Part shown: positions 1-7,419 of the stretch, piece by piece
How the letters are laid out: every line of letters begins with the position of its first letter
Numbering within the stretch: position 1 is the stretch's first letter
NCBI GenBank assembly: GCA_021802595.1
Contig: JAJZRT010000057.1
Coordinates: 1-11,682 of the forward strand
Direction of reading: 5' to 3'
Length of the DNA stretch: 11,682 nt
Source of the DNA: Pseudomonadota bacterium
Lineage (GTDB): Bacteria > Pseudomonadota > Gammaproteobacteria > Burkholderiales > Thiobacillaceae
The notes under the pieces: model-generated
The model's database searches: none
What the model was told of the DNA's origin: nothing
The model's input: only the letters and a program-made list of their open reading frames with translations
Program-made: the position numbers and the translations under genes

Positions 1-12
1 GAGCCGTGCCAT
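1..12 (-). CDS. Start of next secretion-operon gene (partial, 4 codons)
   Basis: On the minus strand, 2 bp after the stop of the PilM/GspL-like gene, an ATG at 12 opens a frame reading M-A-R-L before the window ends. An AGGG stretch lies 8 bases upstream of this ATG, a sensible ribosome-binding distance. A second in-frame ATG at 18 overlaps the preceding TGA as ATGA and would add M-T. In clusters of this kind a PilN/GspL-C-like membrane subunit usually follows a PilM-like one. That identity is inferred from position only, because four codons cannot show it. Confidence 0.45.
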
Positions 13-14
13 CG

Positions 15-782
15 TCATATCCCTGCGAGGGCCTGTGCGCCGCGGGCGGCGGGGTCGTGGGGCAGCACGTCCCAGCGTGCGGTGTCGGCAGCCGGCTGGG
101 CGACCGGGCCGGTGCCCACGGCCTGGATCCAGACCTCGGCTGGAAGCGCGGGCTCGATCAATCCAGCTTCGCGCTCGATCAGTTCGGGCAGCGTGTCGAT
201 CCAGCCGGCGTCGACCGGCTGGCCGGCAAGGTGGTGCCAGGCTCCGTTCGTGCCGCCGAACAGGCTCAGCCAGCCCGGCTCGGCCAGGACCCACCAGCCC
301 GAGAATTTCCCTGGAAGACGCCGGGCGGCCAGGCTGGCGAGCGGACGTATCGTCACACTGCGAAATCCGTGGCGCGCCAGCAGCGCGTCGAGTTGTTGCG
401 TGAACGCGGCTTCCACCGCCGCGCCGACCAGACCGAACTGCGGGGGCTGGCTGACGACCTGGATCGCCCATTGGTCGACCAGATCGCCGTAAACCGCACG
501 CAGGCTGGCCCGGACCAGCGCACGTTCCTCGTCCCGTACGAGCAGCTTGCCGGGTGGCGGCGTCAGCACGTGGCGCACGAAATGTTGCGACAGCACCACC
601 TCGACGCCGCGGCCGTGCCAGGCCGGATCGGCGAGCGCTTCGTCCAGCAACGGCAGCAGGCTGGCCGCGCTGCGTTCTTCGGTGGCGAGCACGCGGCTGG
701 CGGGCGCACCGCGCATGCGCAGCAGGGCCGCTTCGCCGGGGGCGAGCGCAATGCGCAGGGAATCAGCCGACCAGCGTGACAC
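15..782 (-). CDS. PilM/GspL-like actin-fold subunit of the secretion machine (255 aa)
   Basis: This is probably the cytoplasmic actin-like (PilM or GspL N-terminal type) component that links the secretion ATPase to the inner-membrane platform. It shows no signal peptide and no membrane-spanning stretch. It has the usual alternation of strands and helices, including a V-x-V-V-L-S stretch near residue 60 and a conserved-looking 'RAVYGD' segment near 95. The GTG start at 782 is well supported by a GGAGGAG ribosome-binding site (790-796) seven bases upstream, and the gene begins 20 bp inside the end of gspE, so it is translationally tied to it. A canonical GspL carries a membrane helix and a periplasmic domain. 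Their absence suggests a split PilM plus PilN arrangement, with the partner in the gene starting at 12. The family assignment rests on context and weak similarity. The alternative label is 'hypothetical protein of a T2SS operon'. Confidence 0.6.
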   Translation of the reverse strand: MSRWSADSLRIALAPGEAALLRMRGAPASRVLATEERSAASLLPLLDEALADPAWHGRGVEVVLSQHFVRHVLTPPPGKLLVRDEERALVRASLRAVYGDLVDQWAIQVVSQPPQFGLVGAAVEAAFTQQLDALLARHGFRSVTIRPLASLAARRLPGKFSGWWVLAEPGWLSLFGGTNGAWHHLAGQPVDAGWIDTLPELIEREAGLIEPALPAEVWIQAVGTGPVAQPAADTARWDVLPHDPAARGAQALAGI

Positions 783-2439
783 GATTGATCTCCTCCAGGG
801 TGGTGTCGCCAGCCTTCACCAACGCCAGCGCGGCATCGCGCAGGCTCCTGGTACCGCCGCGCACGGCGGCTTCCTTGATCTGGCCGATCGGCGCGCGTGC
901 GACGATCAGTTCGCGCAGTTCGTCGGTGAGCAGCAGGATCTCGGCGATCGCCCGGCGGCCCTTGTAGCCGCTGCCGCGGCAATGGCCGCAGCCGCTGCCC
1001 TGGCGGAATGCGAAGTCGCGGGTCTTGTCCAGCGTCAGGCCGGACAGTTCCAGCAGGTCGTCGGCGGGCACGACCGGCGCTGCGCAATGCGGGCAGTTCA
1101 CCCGCAGCAGGCGCTGTGCGACGATGCCGTTGAGCGCCGAGACGAAGCTGTAGGGATCGACGCCCATGTGGATGAAGCGGCCGATGACGTCGAACACGTT
1201 GTTGGCGTGCACGGTGGTGAACACCAGGTGGCCGGTGAGCGCGGACTGCACCGCGATCTGCGCGGTGTCGGCGTCGCGGATTTCGCCGACCATGATCTTG
1301 TCGGGGTCGTGACGCAGGATCGAGCGCAGGCCGCGCGCGAAGGTGAGGCCCTTCTTCTCGTTGACCGGGATCTGCAGCACGCCTGGCAGCTGGTATTCCA
1401 CCGGGTCCTCGATGGTGATGATCTTGTCGCGGCCGTGGTTGATCTCGGAAATGGCCGCGTACAGCGTGGTGGTCTTGCCCGATCCCGTCGGCCCGGTCAC
1501 CAGCAGCATGCCGTAGGGTTCGGCCGCCAGCTTGCGGACACGCGCCAGCGTCGCGCCGGCGTAGCCCAGGCCTTCCAGCGTCAGGCCGGCGAGCTCTTCC
1601 GACAGCGCCTGCCGGTCGAGGATCCGCAACACCGCGTCCTCGCCGAACACGCTCGGCATGATCGACACCCGCACGTCGACTTCGCGTCCCTGCATCGCCA
1701 CCTTGAAGCGGCCGTCCTGCGGCACGCGCCGCTCGGCGATGTCGAGCTCGGACATCACCTTGATGCGCGAGATCGCCTGCTCGGCCACCTCGGTGCCCGG
1801 CGCATGGGCAATGTGCGAGAGCACGCCGTCGATGCGGTATTTCACTGCCAGTCCGCGTGCGTCGGTTTCCAGATGGATGTCGGAGGCGCCGGCCTTCAGC
1901 GCGTCATAGAGCGTCGAGCGTACCAGTCGCACCACCGGGCTGGCGTCTTCGGCAATGCTGGCGAACGACAGGGCCTCGGCGCCGGAGTCGTGGGTCGCCT
2001 GCGCCCCGCTGCCGCCGACGCCTTCCATCGCACGCAGTCCTTCCTCGTGGCGCGCCAGCAACGCTGCCAGATCGGCGGGATGCGCGAGGCCGGTTTTGAA
2101 CGGTTCGGCCAGCACGTGTCCCGCATAGGCCCGGCTCGCGCTGTCCCAGGGGTCGGTCAGCAGCAGCCACAGTTGCGCATCGGCGTCGCGCGCCACCAGG
2201 CAATGCCGCCGTGCAGCTTCGCTGAAGCCCAGCCTGTCGAAGTCGACATTCAGCCCGTTCAATGCAGCCATGTCGAAAGCAGGCTGGCGACAGTGGGTCG
2301 CCAGCAGGTGCAGCGTGGCATCGGCATCGAGGCCGAACTGCTCCTGTACCCGCAGCATCACGGCCTGGCCGGCCGCGGTCGCCGCCTGGCGCAGGCTGGC
2401 CAGCGTGGCGGCGGTGAGGGCGGGGTGTGGCGCGTTCAC
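763..2439 (-). CDS. gspE: Type II secretion ATPase GspE (558 aa)
   Basis: Hexameric cytoplasmic ATPase that powers pseudopilus assembly in type II secretion (PilB/GspE family). An N-terminal regulatory region (about 1-160) precedes the catalytic core. The Walker A motif GPTGSGKT is at residues 316-323, followed by the Asp-box IITIEDPVEYQ (340-350), Walker B IMVGEIRD (382-389) and the His-box TGHLVFTTVHANN (402-414). A tetracysteine zinc site is formed by CPHC (C449, C452) and CGHC (C484, C487), as in GspE and PilB. All residues needed for activity are present and the length is normal. The GTG start forms a 4-bp GTGA overlap with the gspF stop, which argues for coupled translation. PilB (type IV pilus) is the close alternative. 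The neighbouring GspG-type major pseudopilin favours secretion. Confidence 0.95.
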   Translation of the reverse strand: MNAPHPALTAATLASLRQAATAAGQAVMLRVQEQFGLDADATLHLLATHCRQPAFDMAALNGLNVDFDRLGFSEAARRHCLVARDADAQLWLLLTDPWDSASRAYAGHVLAEPFKTGLAHPADLAALLARHEEGLRAMEGVGGSGAQATHDSGAEALSFASIAEDASPVVRLVRSTLYDALKAGASDIHLETDARGLAVKYRIDGVLSHIAHAPGTEVAEQAISRIKVMSELDIAERRVPQDGRFKVAMQGREVDVRVSIMPSVFGEDAVLRILDRQALSEELAGLTLEGLGYAGATLARVRKLAAEPYGMLLVTGPTGSGKTTTLYAAISEINHGRDKIITIEDPVEYQLPGVLQIPVNEKKGLTFARGLRSILRHDPDKIMVGEIRDADTAQIAVQSALTGHLVFTTVHANNVFDVIGRFIHMGVDPYSFVSALNGIVAQRLLRVNCPHCAAPVVPADDLLELSGLTLDKTRDFAFRQGSGCGHCRGSGYKGRRAIAEILLLTDELRELIVARAPIGQIKEAAVRGGTRSLRDAALALVKAGDTTLEEINRVTLVG

Positions 2440-3620
2440 TGGATCGATCCCGCCAGGTCGAAAATCGGCATGTAGAGCAGCACCACGATCACGCCGATGG
2501 TCAGGCCGATGAACACCATCAGCAGCGGCTCGAACAGGCGGGTGAACCAGTCCACCCAGCGCGCCATCTCCTCGTCGTGAAAGATGGCGATGCGCTCCAT
2601 CATCTCGCCCATGCGGCCGCTTTTCTCGCCGACGCGCAGGAGCCGGGCCGCCACGGGCGTGGTCAGCTCGCCCCGGGCGAAGGCGGCCGATATGCTTTCA
2701 CCGCGCCGCATGGCCTCCATGGCCACGGTCGCGCCACTGCGCAGGTGGGCGGAGAGCAGGCCCGATACCATGTCGAGCGCCGACACGACCGGAATGCCGC
2801 CGGTCAGCAGCATGCCGAGGCTGCGATAAAAGCGCGCCAGTTCGAAGGTACGCAGGTGTTCGCCTATACCGGGGGTGCGCCAGGCCAGCCGGGTCAGCGC
2901 CGCACGGGTGGCCGGCTGCGCCAGCGCCAGGACGAGGCCGCCGATCAGGCCCGCCGCGCCGAGCAGGATCATGGCGCCATGCGCCTCGACCGCCTCGCCC
3001 CAGGCCAGCAGCATTTTCGACATCCACGGCAGGTCACGCCCGGCGTCGGCATACACCGTGGCAAAACGCGGCACCACGTAGCCGAGCAGGAAACCGATCA
3101 CCAGCGTGCCGACGCCGATCAGCAGCAGCGGATAGATCGACGCCGACACGACCTTCTTCTTCACCGCGTCGATCTGGTTCTGGTAGCCGACATAGCGGGC
3201 CAGTGCCGGCGAGAGGTCGCCGGTGCTTTCCGCCGCGCGCACGGTGGCGGCATACAAAGGTGGAAATGCCTCGCCCTGCATGGTCAGCGCCGTAGAAAAC
3301 GGGCGCCCTTCGCGCATGGTGGCGAGCAGGCGTTCGATCATCTGGCGCGACTCGGTCCGGCCTTCCTTTTCGCCCAGCGTTTCCAGCGCTTCGGTCAGCG
3401 TCAGGCCGGCGTCGAGCAGCGCGATCAGTTCCTGCGAGAACAGCAGCAGCGGAAAGCGTGCGCTGCGTGCCGCCAGCCAGCGGCCGCGTTCGGCGACGAT
3501 GGAAAGCACCTGCGCACCCTCGCGCTGCAGGCGTGCGGTCGCCTCGGCCTCGTCGAGCGCCTCCACCGTCGTGGCCATCACGCCGCTTCCGGGGTGCAAG
3601 GCCTTTACCCGATATCGCAT
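2436..3620 (-). CDS. gspF: Type II secretion inner-membrane platform protein GspF (394 aa)
   Basis: Polytopic inner-membrane protein of the GspF/PilC family, which docks the secretion ATPase and helps extrude the pseudopilus. Two repeated cytoplasmic GspF domains are visible. The first is near 55-180, beginning FSQELIALLDAGLTLTEALE; the second is near 260-385, beginning ARFYRSLGMLLTGGIPVVSAL. Three hydrophobic membrane segments lie near 160-184, 215-234 and 363-387, which is the family topology. Family hallmarks such as 'FPPLYAATVRAAESTGDL' and 'RLLRVGEKSGRMGEMMERIA' are intact. The ATG start lies 9 bp after the gspG stop, with no strong ribosome-binding site, so coupling to gspG is likely. 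The length matches the family, and no defects are seen. Confidence 0.95.
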   Translation of the reverse strand: MRYRVKALHPGSGVMATTVEALDEAEATARLQREGAQVLSIVAERGRWLAARSARFPLLLFSQELIALLDAGLTLTEALETLGEKEGRTESRQMIERLLATMREGRPFSTALTMQGEAFPPLYAATVRAAESTGDLSPALARYVGYQNQIDAVKKKVVSASIYPLLLIGVGTLVIGFLLGYVVPRFATVYADAGRDLPWMSKMLLAWGEAVEAHGAMILLGAAGLIGGLVLALAQPATRAALTRLAWRTPGIGEHLRTFELARFYRSLGMLLTGGIPVVSALDMVSGLLSAHLRSGATVAMEAMRRGESISAAFARGELTTPVAARLLRVGEKSGRMGEMMERIAIFHDEEMARWVDWFTRLFEPLLMVFIGLTIGVIVVLLYMPIFDLAGSIQ

Positions 3621-3629
3621 GGGGTGGAC

Positions 3630-4064
3630 TTACCAGTTGGTGATATCGGCGTCTTCGCCGCTGCCGCCGGGCGTGCCGTCGCGACCGAAGGAGAAGATGT
3701 CCACCTCGCCGTGCTCGCCCGGGATCTTGTATTGATACGGCTTGCCCCAGGGGTCGTTGGGCACCGCTTTTTTCAGGTAGGGGCCGTCCCAGTGCGGCTC
3801 GTCGGCCGGCTTGGCGTTCAGCGCCGCCAGGCCCTGCTCGGCATTGGGGTAGTGGCCGGTGTCGATGCGGTACTGGTCGAGCGCCTTTTCCAGTGCGACG
3901 ATCTGCGCCTTGGCGGTCTTCACTTCCGACTTGCCGATCTGGGCGAAATACTTGGGTGCCACATAGCCCGCCAGCAGACCCAGGATCACCAGCACCACCA
4001 GGAGTTCAAGGAGGGTGAAGCCGTCGTGGCGGTCGGGATTGGGTGTCGCGATGAATGGAAACAC
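3630..4064 (-). CDS. gspG: Type II secretion major pseudopilin GspG (144 aa)
   Basis: Major pseudopilin, processed and N-methylated by prepilin peptidase and polymerised into the periplasmic pseudopilus. The prepilin site is clear: G15 followed by F16, then E20 at mature position +5, then a hydrophobic helix (about 17-36, LLVVLVILGLLAGYVAPKYF). The C-terminal calcium-loop region, FGRDGTPGGSGEDADITNW (126-144), is diagnostic of GspG rather than a type IV pilin. I chose the GTG at 4064 because an AGAGG ribosome-binding site lies 6 bases upstream. It gives a 15-residue pre-leader, longer than the usual 6-9 residues. This is the first gene of the operon, and the 536 bp before it are the only place for its promoter. 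Confidence 0.95.
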   Translation of the reverse strand: MFPFIATPNPDRHDGFTLLELLVVLVILGLLAGYVAPKYFAQIGKSEVKTAKAQIVALEKALDQYRIDTGHYPNAEQGLAALNAKPADEPHWDGPYLKKAVPNDPWGKPYQYKIPGEHGEVDIFSFGRDGTPGGSGEDADITNW

Positions 4065-4146
4065 GATCTACCTCTATCTGATTGCGCACCGCAAGGCAGG
4101 CAAATTTCTGGGGACGAATGCCGGTCTTCCCGGACAATTGGCGGGG

Positions 4147-4250
4147 TCGGGAAAACTGTCACTCAATTGCATTGAAACAGCCGCATGTTACCTGTGTATT
4201 AAACCCGGTCGCGTCGGCTGTTGTAGATGGTCGGGTAAAACGGTCACTCA
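4147..4250. repeat. Pair of imperfect direct repeats upstream of gspG
   Basis: The two copies are TCGGGAAAACTGTCACTCA (4147-4165) and TCGGGTAAAACGGTCACTCA (4231-4250), starting 84 bp apart. They differ by one inserted T and one T/G substitution. They are 83 and 167 bp upstream of the gspG start codon, a plausible place for paired operator or activator sites. The role is inferred from position, and duplication by chance or decay of a longer repeat is possible. Confidence 0.45.
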
Positions 4251-4432
4251 TGCAGTCCTCCCTCCTCATGCTGCCGTAACAACCACGAGTTGTTTCCCGC
4301 AAATGGCCAGTGTGCCAGGCCGCGGATCTTGTTATGGCAGCGAACTTAGCACGCGGATTTTCACGCGGTCAACGGTCTAAACGTGTAAGCGTCGTTATCG
4401 GTATTCGTGCGGCCCCTGCCGATTGGCGTTGT

Positions 4433-4459
4433 GATCAATCCTCTTTGATCCCTTTGATC
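4433..4459. repeat. GATCAA/TTGATC motif cluster
   Basis: GATCAA (4433-4438) and TTGATC (4445-4450) form an inverted repeat with a 6-bp gap. A second TTGATC follows at 4454-4459, making a 9-bp tandem of CTTTGATC. It lies downstream of the PEP-CTERM gene and about 370 bp upstream of gspG. No function can be assigned. Confidence 0.3.
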
Positions 4460-4600
4460 TGACGCTGCGCAGCAGGCATGGGTGACGATCGGCACTTTAG
4501 GACAGGAGGGAAGGCTGATCGGATGCAGGGATGCGCTTTCCGTGGGCTGCTGAAGAGTCGGAATTGAGCGGCACCCGCGCGGGCGACCGGGGCGGCTGAA

Positions 4601-5230
4601 TTATTGGGGCACGCTTGGGGGAGAATGAGGACGGTGGGTCTGCTGGCGCGACCTCCAGCCGACCAGCCCCAGACCGGGCAGCAATAGCCACGCACTCTGC
4701 GGTTCGGGCACCGGGCTGGTTGACAGGCTGACTGGCGCAGTCTGTGCCAGTACATTCATCGCACCGTTGTCATTGGCATTGATGACCAGCGAAGCGCCCC
4801 AGTCCGGATCCGCAAGCAGGCTGTTATAAGCGCTGTCATAAAGCGACAGGCTGAACGCCGTGCCCGAACCCGAGGCATTCGGTACAGGAGTATTGATATT
4901 GACGCTGAAGCTCAGTGTGGAGCCAAACGTGTATCCCTGCAGCCAATCGTTGAAGAATTGGCTGTTACCCAGCACCAGCGTGCCGGCCAGAGTGCCCGTG
5001 ATTTCCCCGGTGGGGGTCGCCGTGGCCAGAACCCCGTCCGAGCTGAAGGCCGCGAGGCTCGCAGTTGCGGCCGGTGCACTGCCATCCGCGGGATTGAACT
5101 GGAAATCCAGCCATCCGCTCTGACCGCTGAGTGAACTGGTATCCACGGTCACAAACCAGGTATCGGCCCATGCTGAGTGGGTACTGGTCAGCAAGGCGAG
5201 CAGGCTGGCGGCGAGTATCTTCTTGATCAT
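4601..5230 (-). CDS. PEP-CTERM protein, NF038129-like family (209 aa)
   Basis: Secreted protein with a PEP-CTERM sorting signal, expected to be recognised at the inner membrane by an exosortase (EpsH/XrtA type) not encoded here. An N-terminal Sec signal peptide, MIKKILAASLLALL, runs to a likely cleavage near residue 22 (AWA before D). The body resembles the PEP_NF038129 family: a 'TSSLSGQSGWLDFQFNP' block (31-47), 'SSDGVL' and 'ITGTLAGTLVLGN' strands, and 'TAFSLSLYDSAYNSLL'. The sorting signal is VPEP at 174-177, a hydrophobic stretch LLLPGLGLVGW and then RSR. An unusual 15-residue tail follows. The ATG at 5230 is preferred over upstream in-frame starts because it begins the signal peptide and has AAAGGA 7 bases upstream. 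It follows the nucleotidase gene by 68 bp, probably in one transcript. The molecular function is unknown. Confidence 0.88.
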   Translation of the reverse strand: MIKKILAASLLALLTSTHSAWADTWFVTVDTSSLSGQSGWLDFQFNPADGSAPAATASLAAFSSDGVLATATPTGEITGTLAGTLVLGNSQFFNDWLQGYTFGSTLSFSVNINTPVPNASGSGTAFSLSLYDSAYNSLLADPDWGASLVINANDNGAMNVLAQTAPVSLSTSPVPEPQSAWLLLPGLGLVGWRSRQQTHRPHSPPSVPQ

Positions 5231-5298
5231 GCTGTATCCTTTTTTCCAGATATGAAAATCGGATCTCCCGGTGCTCAGGCAGCGGGCGACCCGCGAAC

Positions 5299-7377
5299 TC
5301 AAACGCCGCCGGTATAGGCTGCCGGGGTGTAGGTAATGGCACGGTTCGAGGTGGATTTGAATTGCACCTGCACGCTCTGGTTGTTTCCCGGGGCGAGGCT
5401 ACCGGTCAGTTTCAAGTAGGGCTGGCCGTAATAGCTGCCTGCGGCGTTCACCACCGTGACACCAGCCGGCAGGCCCTGGATCACGACCTTGAGGGGCGCG
5501 AGCAGGGGGACGGCGCCGGTGTTGGTGAGGGTGATCTGGCCGGTGAAGATCTTGCTGCCGGCGTTGTAGACCAGACCGGACTTCGTCAGCTGGGCGCCTG
5601 ACGTGACGCGTACGGCAAGCGGCTGCACGAACGGCTGGTTGGGCCAGGCCGGGGTGGCCGCCAGGTCGGTGATGCCTTGCCGGGGGCTGTCCATGAAAAA
5701 GCCCTGCGTCAACGCCGCACTGAGCATTTCCTGTGGATACCAGGGATTGCCGGTCGACGGATTGATCAAGGCTGCGACATGGCTGAAGCCGCTGAAACTG
5801 CACAGCACCGTGCCCGTGCCATCCGCCACGTCATTGGGGCGCAGGCAGCCGCTTGCCGCCAGCACAGCAGTATCCGCGATCGGAGCCCCGTTGGCATCGG
5901 CAATGGACAGCACTCGCTGCCCGTCAGGTTTGGAGAGGTCGACGGTGACGTTCAGTCCCGACCAGCCATTGGCCCAGCCACCTCCCTGGGAGAAACTGTC
6001 GAGGGAATACACCGCCGTCAGATCGTTCTCGATGATGGACTTGATGGTTGCACCTTCGACGGTGCCTGTTCCTAGCGTGTAGGGAACCGGAATATAGCGA
6101 TAGACGTCCTCGATCGTCAGCGCACCGTCGGCGATGTGATTGTCTTCGTAGAGCGTGCCTGCGGCCGGGATGGGCGCATCCATGCGGAAGCCCGGGGTGA
6201 TCGCGATGGCGGTTCCGGTCTGTTGGCGCAGGGTGTCGGACCAGGCATCGTTGAAGGTCGACTCCAGGGCTTCCTCGCGATCCAGCGGGACATAGACATG
6301 GCTCAGCACGGTATTGATGGGCTGCGAGAGCTTGAGCGTGATCCCGGTCATGGGCACGGTCATGTTCGGATTGGCCGCCAGAAAAGGCGCGCGCGCCGCA
6401 TCGACCAGGGTTTTCATCGCGGGATCATCCGGGATGCTCGAATCCACCGGCAGCAATGTCCAGTTGAAGACCGGCTTTTGCCCGATTGAGAAATCCACGT
6501 CCATGCGCCCCAGCCAGCCGCTGTGCCCGCCCTCCACAATCAGCGCGCCGCTCTTGGACTGGAGCGGTGTGAAAATGGTGTCGTGGGTATGCGCCGAGAA
6601 GAATACGTCCACCGCGCCCGCATTGAGGATGTCCGCCAGGCGGTAATCCTTCTGCAGGCCCAGTTCGCTCATCACCATCACCAGCTGGGCGCCCTGGTTG
6701 CGCAGGGCCTGGGCCTGGCTGTTGACCAGGTCGCGGTAGGCCGTCTCGCCCTGGGTGAACGACAGCCCAGCGGCCAGCGTCGCGTCCATCTGGGCCACGA
6801 TGTCGGAGGTCAGTCCGATGAAGCCGACCTGCACGCCACCGACGGTCTTGATGACCGATGCCGGCAGCGGCTGGGTCGGCGTGCCGGTCAGCGTGGATTG
6901 CATGTTCGCCGCCAGATTCTGGAAGTTCGGCTGCTTGATGGTGATGGGAACCGTCCTCTGCAACGCCGCCCGTTGCGCCGTGGTCAGATTGAAGTACCGC
7001 AGGCGCAACACGTTGGGCCCGTAGGCGAAGTCCCAGTTGCCCGGCACGCCGACGTCGATGCCCAGAGCATTGACGGGATCGACCACCGCGTTGCCAGAGG
7101 TGTAGAGGGCTTCGACACCGCCGTGGTAGGTGTCACCCACGTTCATCAGCACCGAATTCGGGTTCTGCGCCCGAATCTGCTTCACCAGGGTGGCGACCCG
7201 TGCCAGGCCCCCCCGCGACTCATAGACCACCTGGCCATTCTTCACGACCTTGTCCAGGGCGGGGGTGAGATGCGCGTGCAGATCGTTGTTCTCGATAAAG
7301 GTTAGGGTGACGGCGCTTGCCTGCATTGAAAACATGGCGCCGATACTTGCAAGTAGTGCTGAAAACAGGGGTTTCAT
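5299..7377 (-). CDS. Secreted 5'-nucleotidase/SoxB-family metallophosphoesterase (692 aa)
   Basis: Exported two-domain enzyme of the UshA/5'-nucleotidase/SoxB superfamily, which hydrolyses phosphate esters or, in SoxB, sulfur-conjugates. The signal peptide is residues 1-22 (ASA before V). The metallophosphoesterase domain (about 24-310) has NDLHAH (31-36), GDTYHGG (81-87), GNWDF (113-117), SELG (237-240), SAHTHD (261-266) and GGHSGWLGR (283-291). The C-terminal nucleotidase domain (about 350-565) includes the FNDAWSD region and the 'FSQGGGWANGWSGLNV' substrate loop. A further β-sandwich-like tail (about 585-690) reads LTNTGAVPLLAPLKVVIQGLPAGV, of the kind attached to PEP-CTERM-associated secreted proteins. 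The usual catalytic GNHE histidine is W115, as in SoxB, and the usual third-motif histidine is E238. The ATG at 7377 was chosen over an upstream ATG because it starts the signal peptide and has GGGAGA before it. No sox genes are nearby, so nucleotidase or phosphodiesterase activity is the first guess. Confidence 0.87.
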   Translation of the reverse strand: MKPLFSALLASIGAMFSMQASAVTLTFIENNDLHAHLTPALDKVVKNGQVVYESRGGLARVATLVKQIRAQNPNSVLMNVGDTYHGGVEALYTSGNAVVDPVNALGIDVGVPGNWDFAYGPNVLRLRYFNLTTAQRAALQRTVPITIKQPNFQNLAANMQSTLTGTPTQPLPASVIKTVGGVQVGFIGLTSDIVAQMDATLAAGLSFTQGETAYRDLVNSQAQALRNQGAQLVMVMSELGLQKDYRLADILNAGAVDVFFSAHTHDTIFTPLQSKSGALIVEGGHSGWLGRMDVDFSIGQKPVFNWTLLPVDSSIPDDPAMKTLVDAARAPFLAANPNMTVPMTGITLKLSQPINTVLSHVYVPLDREEALESTFNDAWSDTLRQQTGTAIAITPGFRMDAPIPAAGTLYEDNHIADGALTIEDVYRYIPVPYTLGTGTVEGATIKSIIENDLTAVYSLDSFSQGGGWANGWSGLNVTVDLSKPDGQRVLSIADANGAPIADTAVLAASGCLRPNDVADGTGTVLCSFSGFSHVAALINPSTGNPWYPQEMLSAALTQGFFMDSPRQGITDLAATPAWPNQPFVQPLAVRVTSGAQLTKSGLVYNAGSKIFTGQITLTNTGAVPLLAPLKVVIQGLPAGVTVVNAAGSYYGQPYLKLTGSLAPGNNQSVQVQFKSTSNRAITYTPAAYTGGV

Positions 7378-7419
7378 GCGGTCTCTCCCGGGTGATTGGC
7401 GTGTGTTCGTTCTTTTCGG

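Larger units (their letters stand above)
4065..4600. other. Non-coding stretch upstream of gspG
   Basis: These 536 bp lie between the gspG start and the end of the upstream PEP-CTERM gene, both on the minus strand. The composition is less GC-biased than the genes and no convincing reading frame exists. It must hold the promoter of the secretion operon, but I could not pick out confident -35/-10 or -24/-12 boxes. It contains a near-identical pair of 19-20-bp repeats (4147-4165, 4231-4250), a CACGCGG pair 12 bp apart (4350, 4362), a small AACAAC/GTTGTT inverted repeat (4278-4294) and a cluster of GATCAA/TTGATC motifs (4433-4459). No T-tract terminator is seen after the PEP-CTERM gene. Confidence 0.6.

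Noticed and set aside
547..2475. 642-codon open frame on the plus strand opposite gspE
   Set aside because: It lies antisense to an intact gspE, with low-complexity H/R/Q-rich sequence typical of the complement of high-GC codons; no domain is recognisable.
2427..4175. 582-codon open frame on the plus strand opposite gspF and gspG
   Set aside because: Same effect: it spans two well-recognised genes on the other strand and has no protein-like features.
4015..4380. Possible 121-codon plus-strand gene in the leader of gspG
   Set aside because: Overlaps the gspG start, has no recognisable domain and no good ribosome-binding site; its apparent internal similarity comes from the DNA repeat at 4147/4231.
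5278..5296. GCGGG/CCCGC hairpin between the nucleotidase and PEP-CTERM genes as a terminator
   Set aside because: The stem is 5 bp and is not followed directly by T residues; the two genes are more likely co-transcribed.
6523..7305. 260-codon plus-strand frame opposite the nucleotidase
   Set aside because: Antisense to clear metallophosphoesterase motifs; composition artefact.
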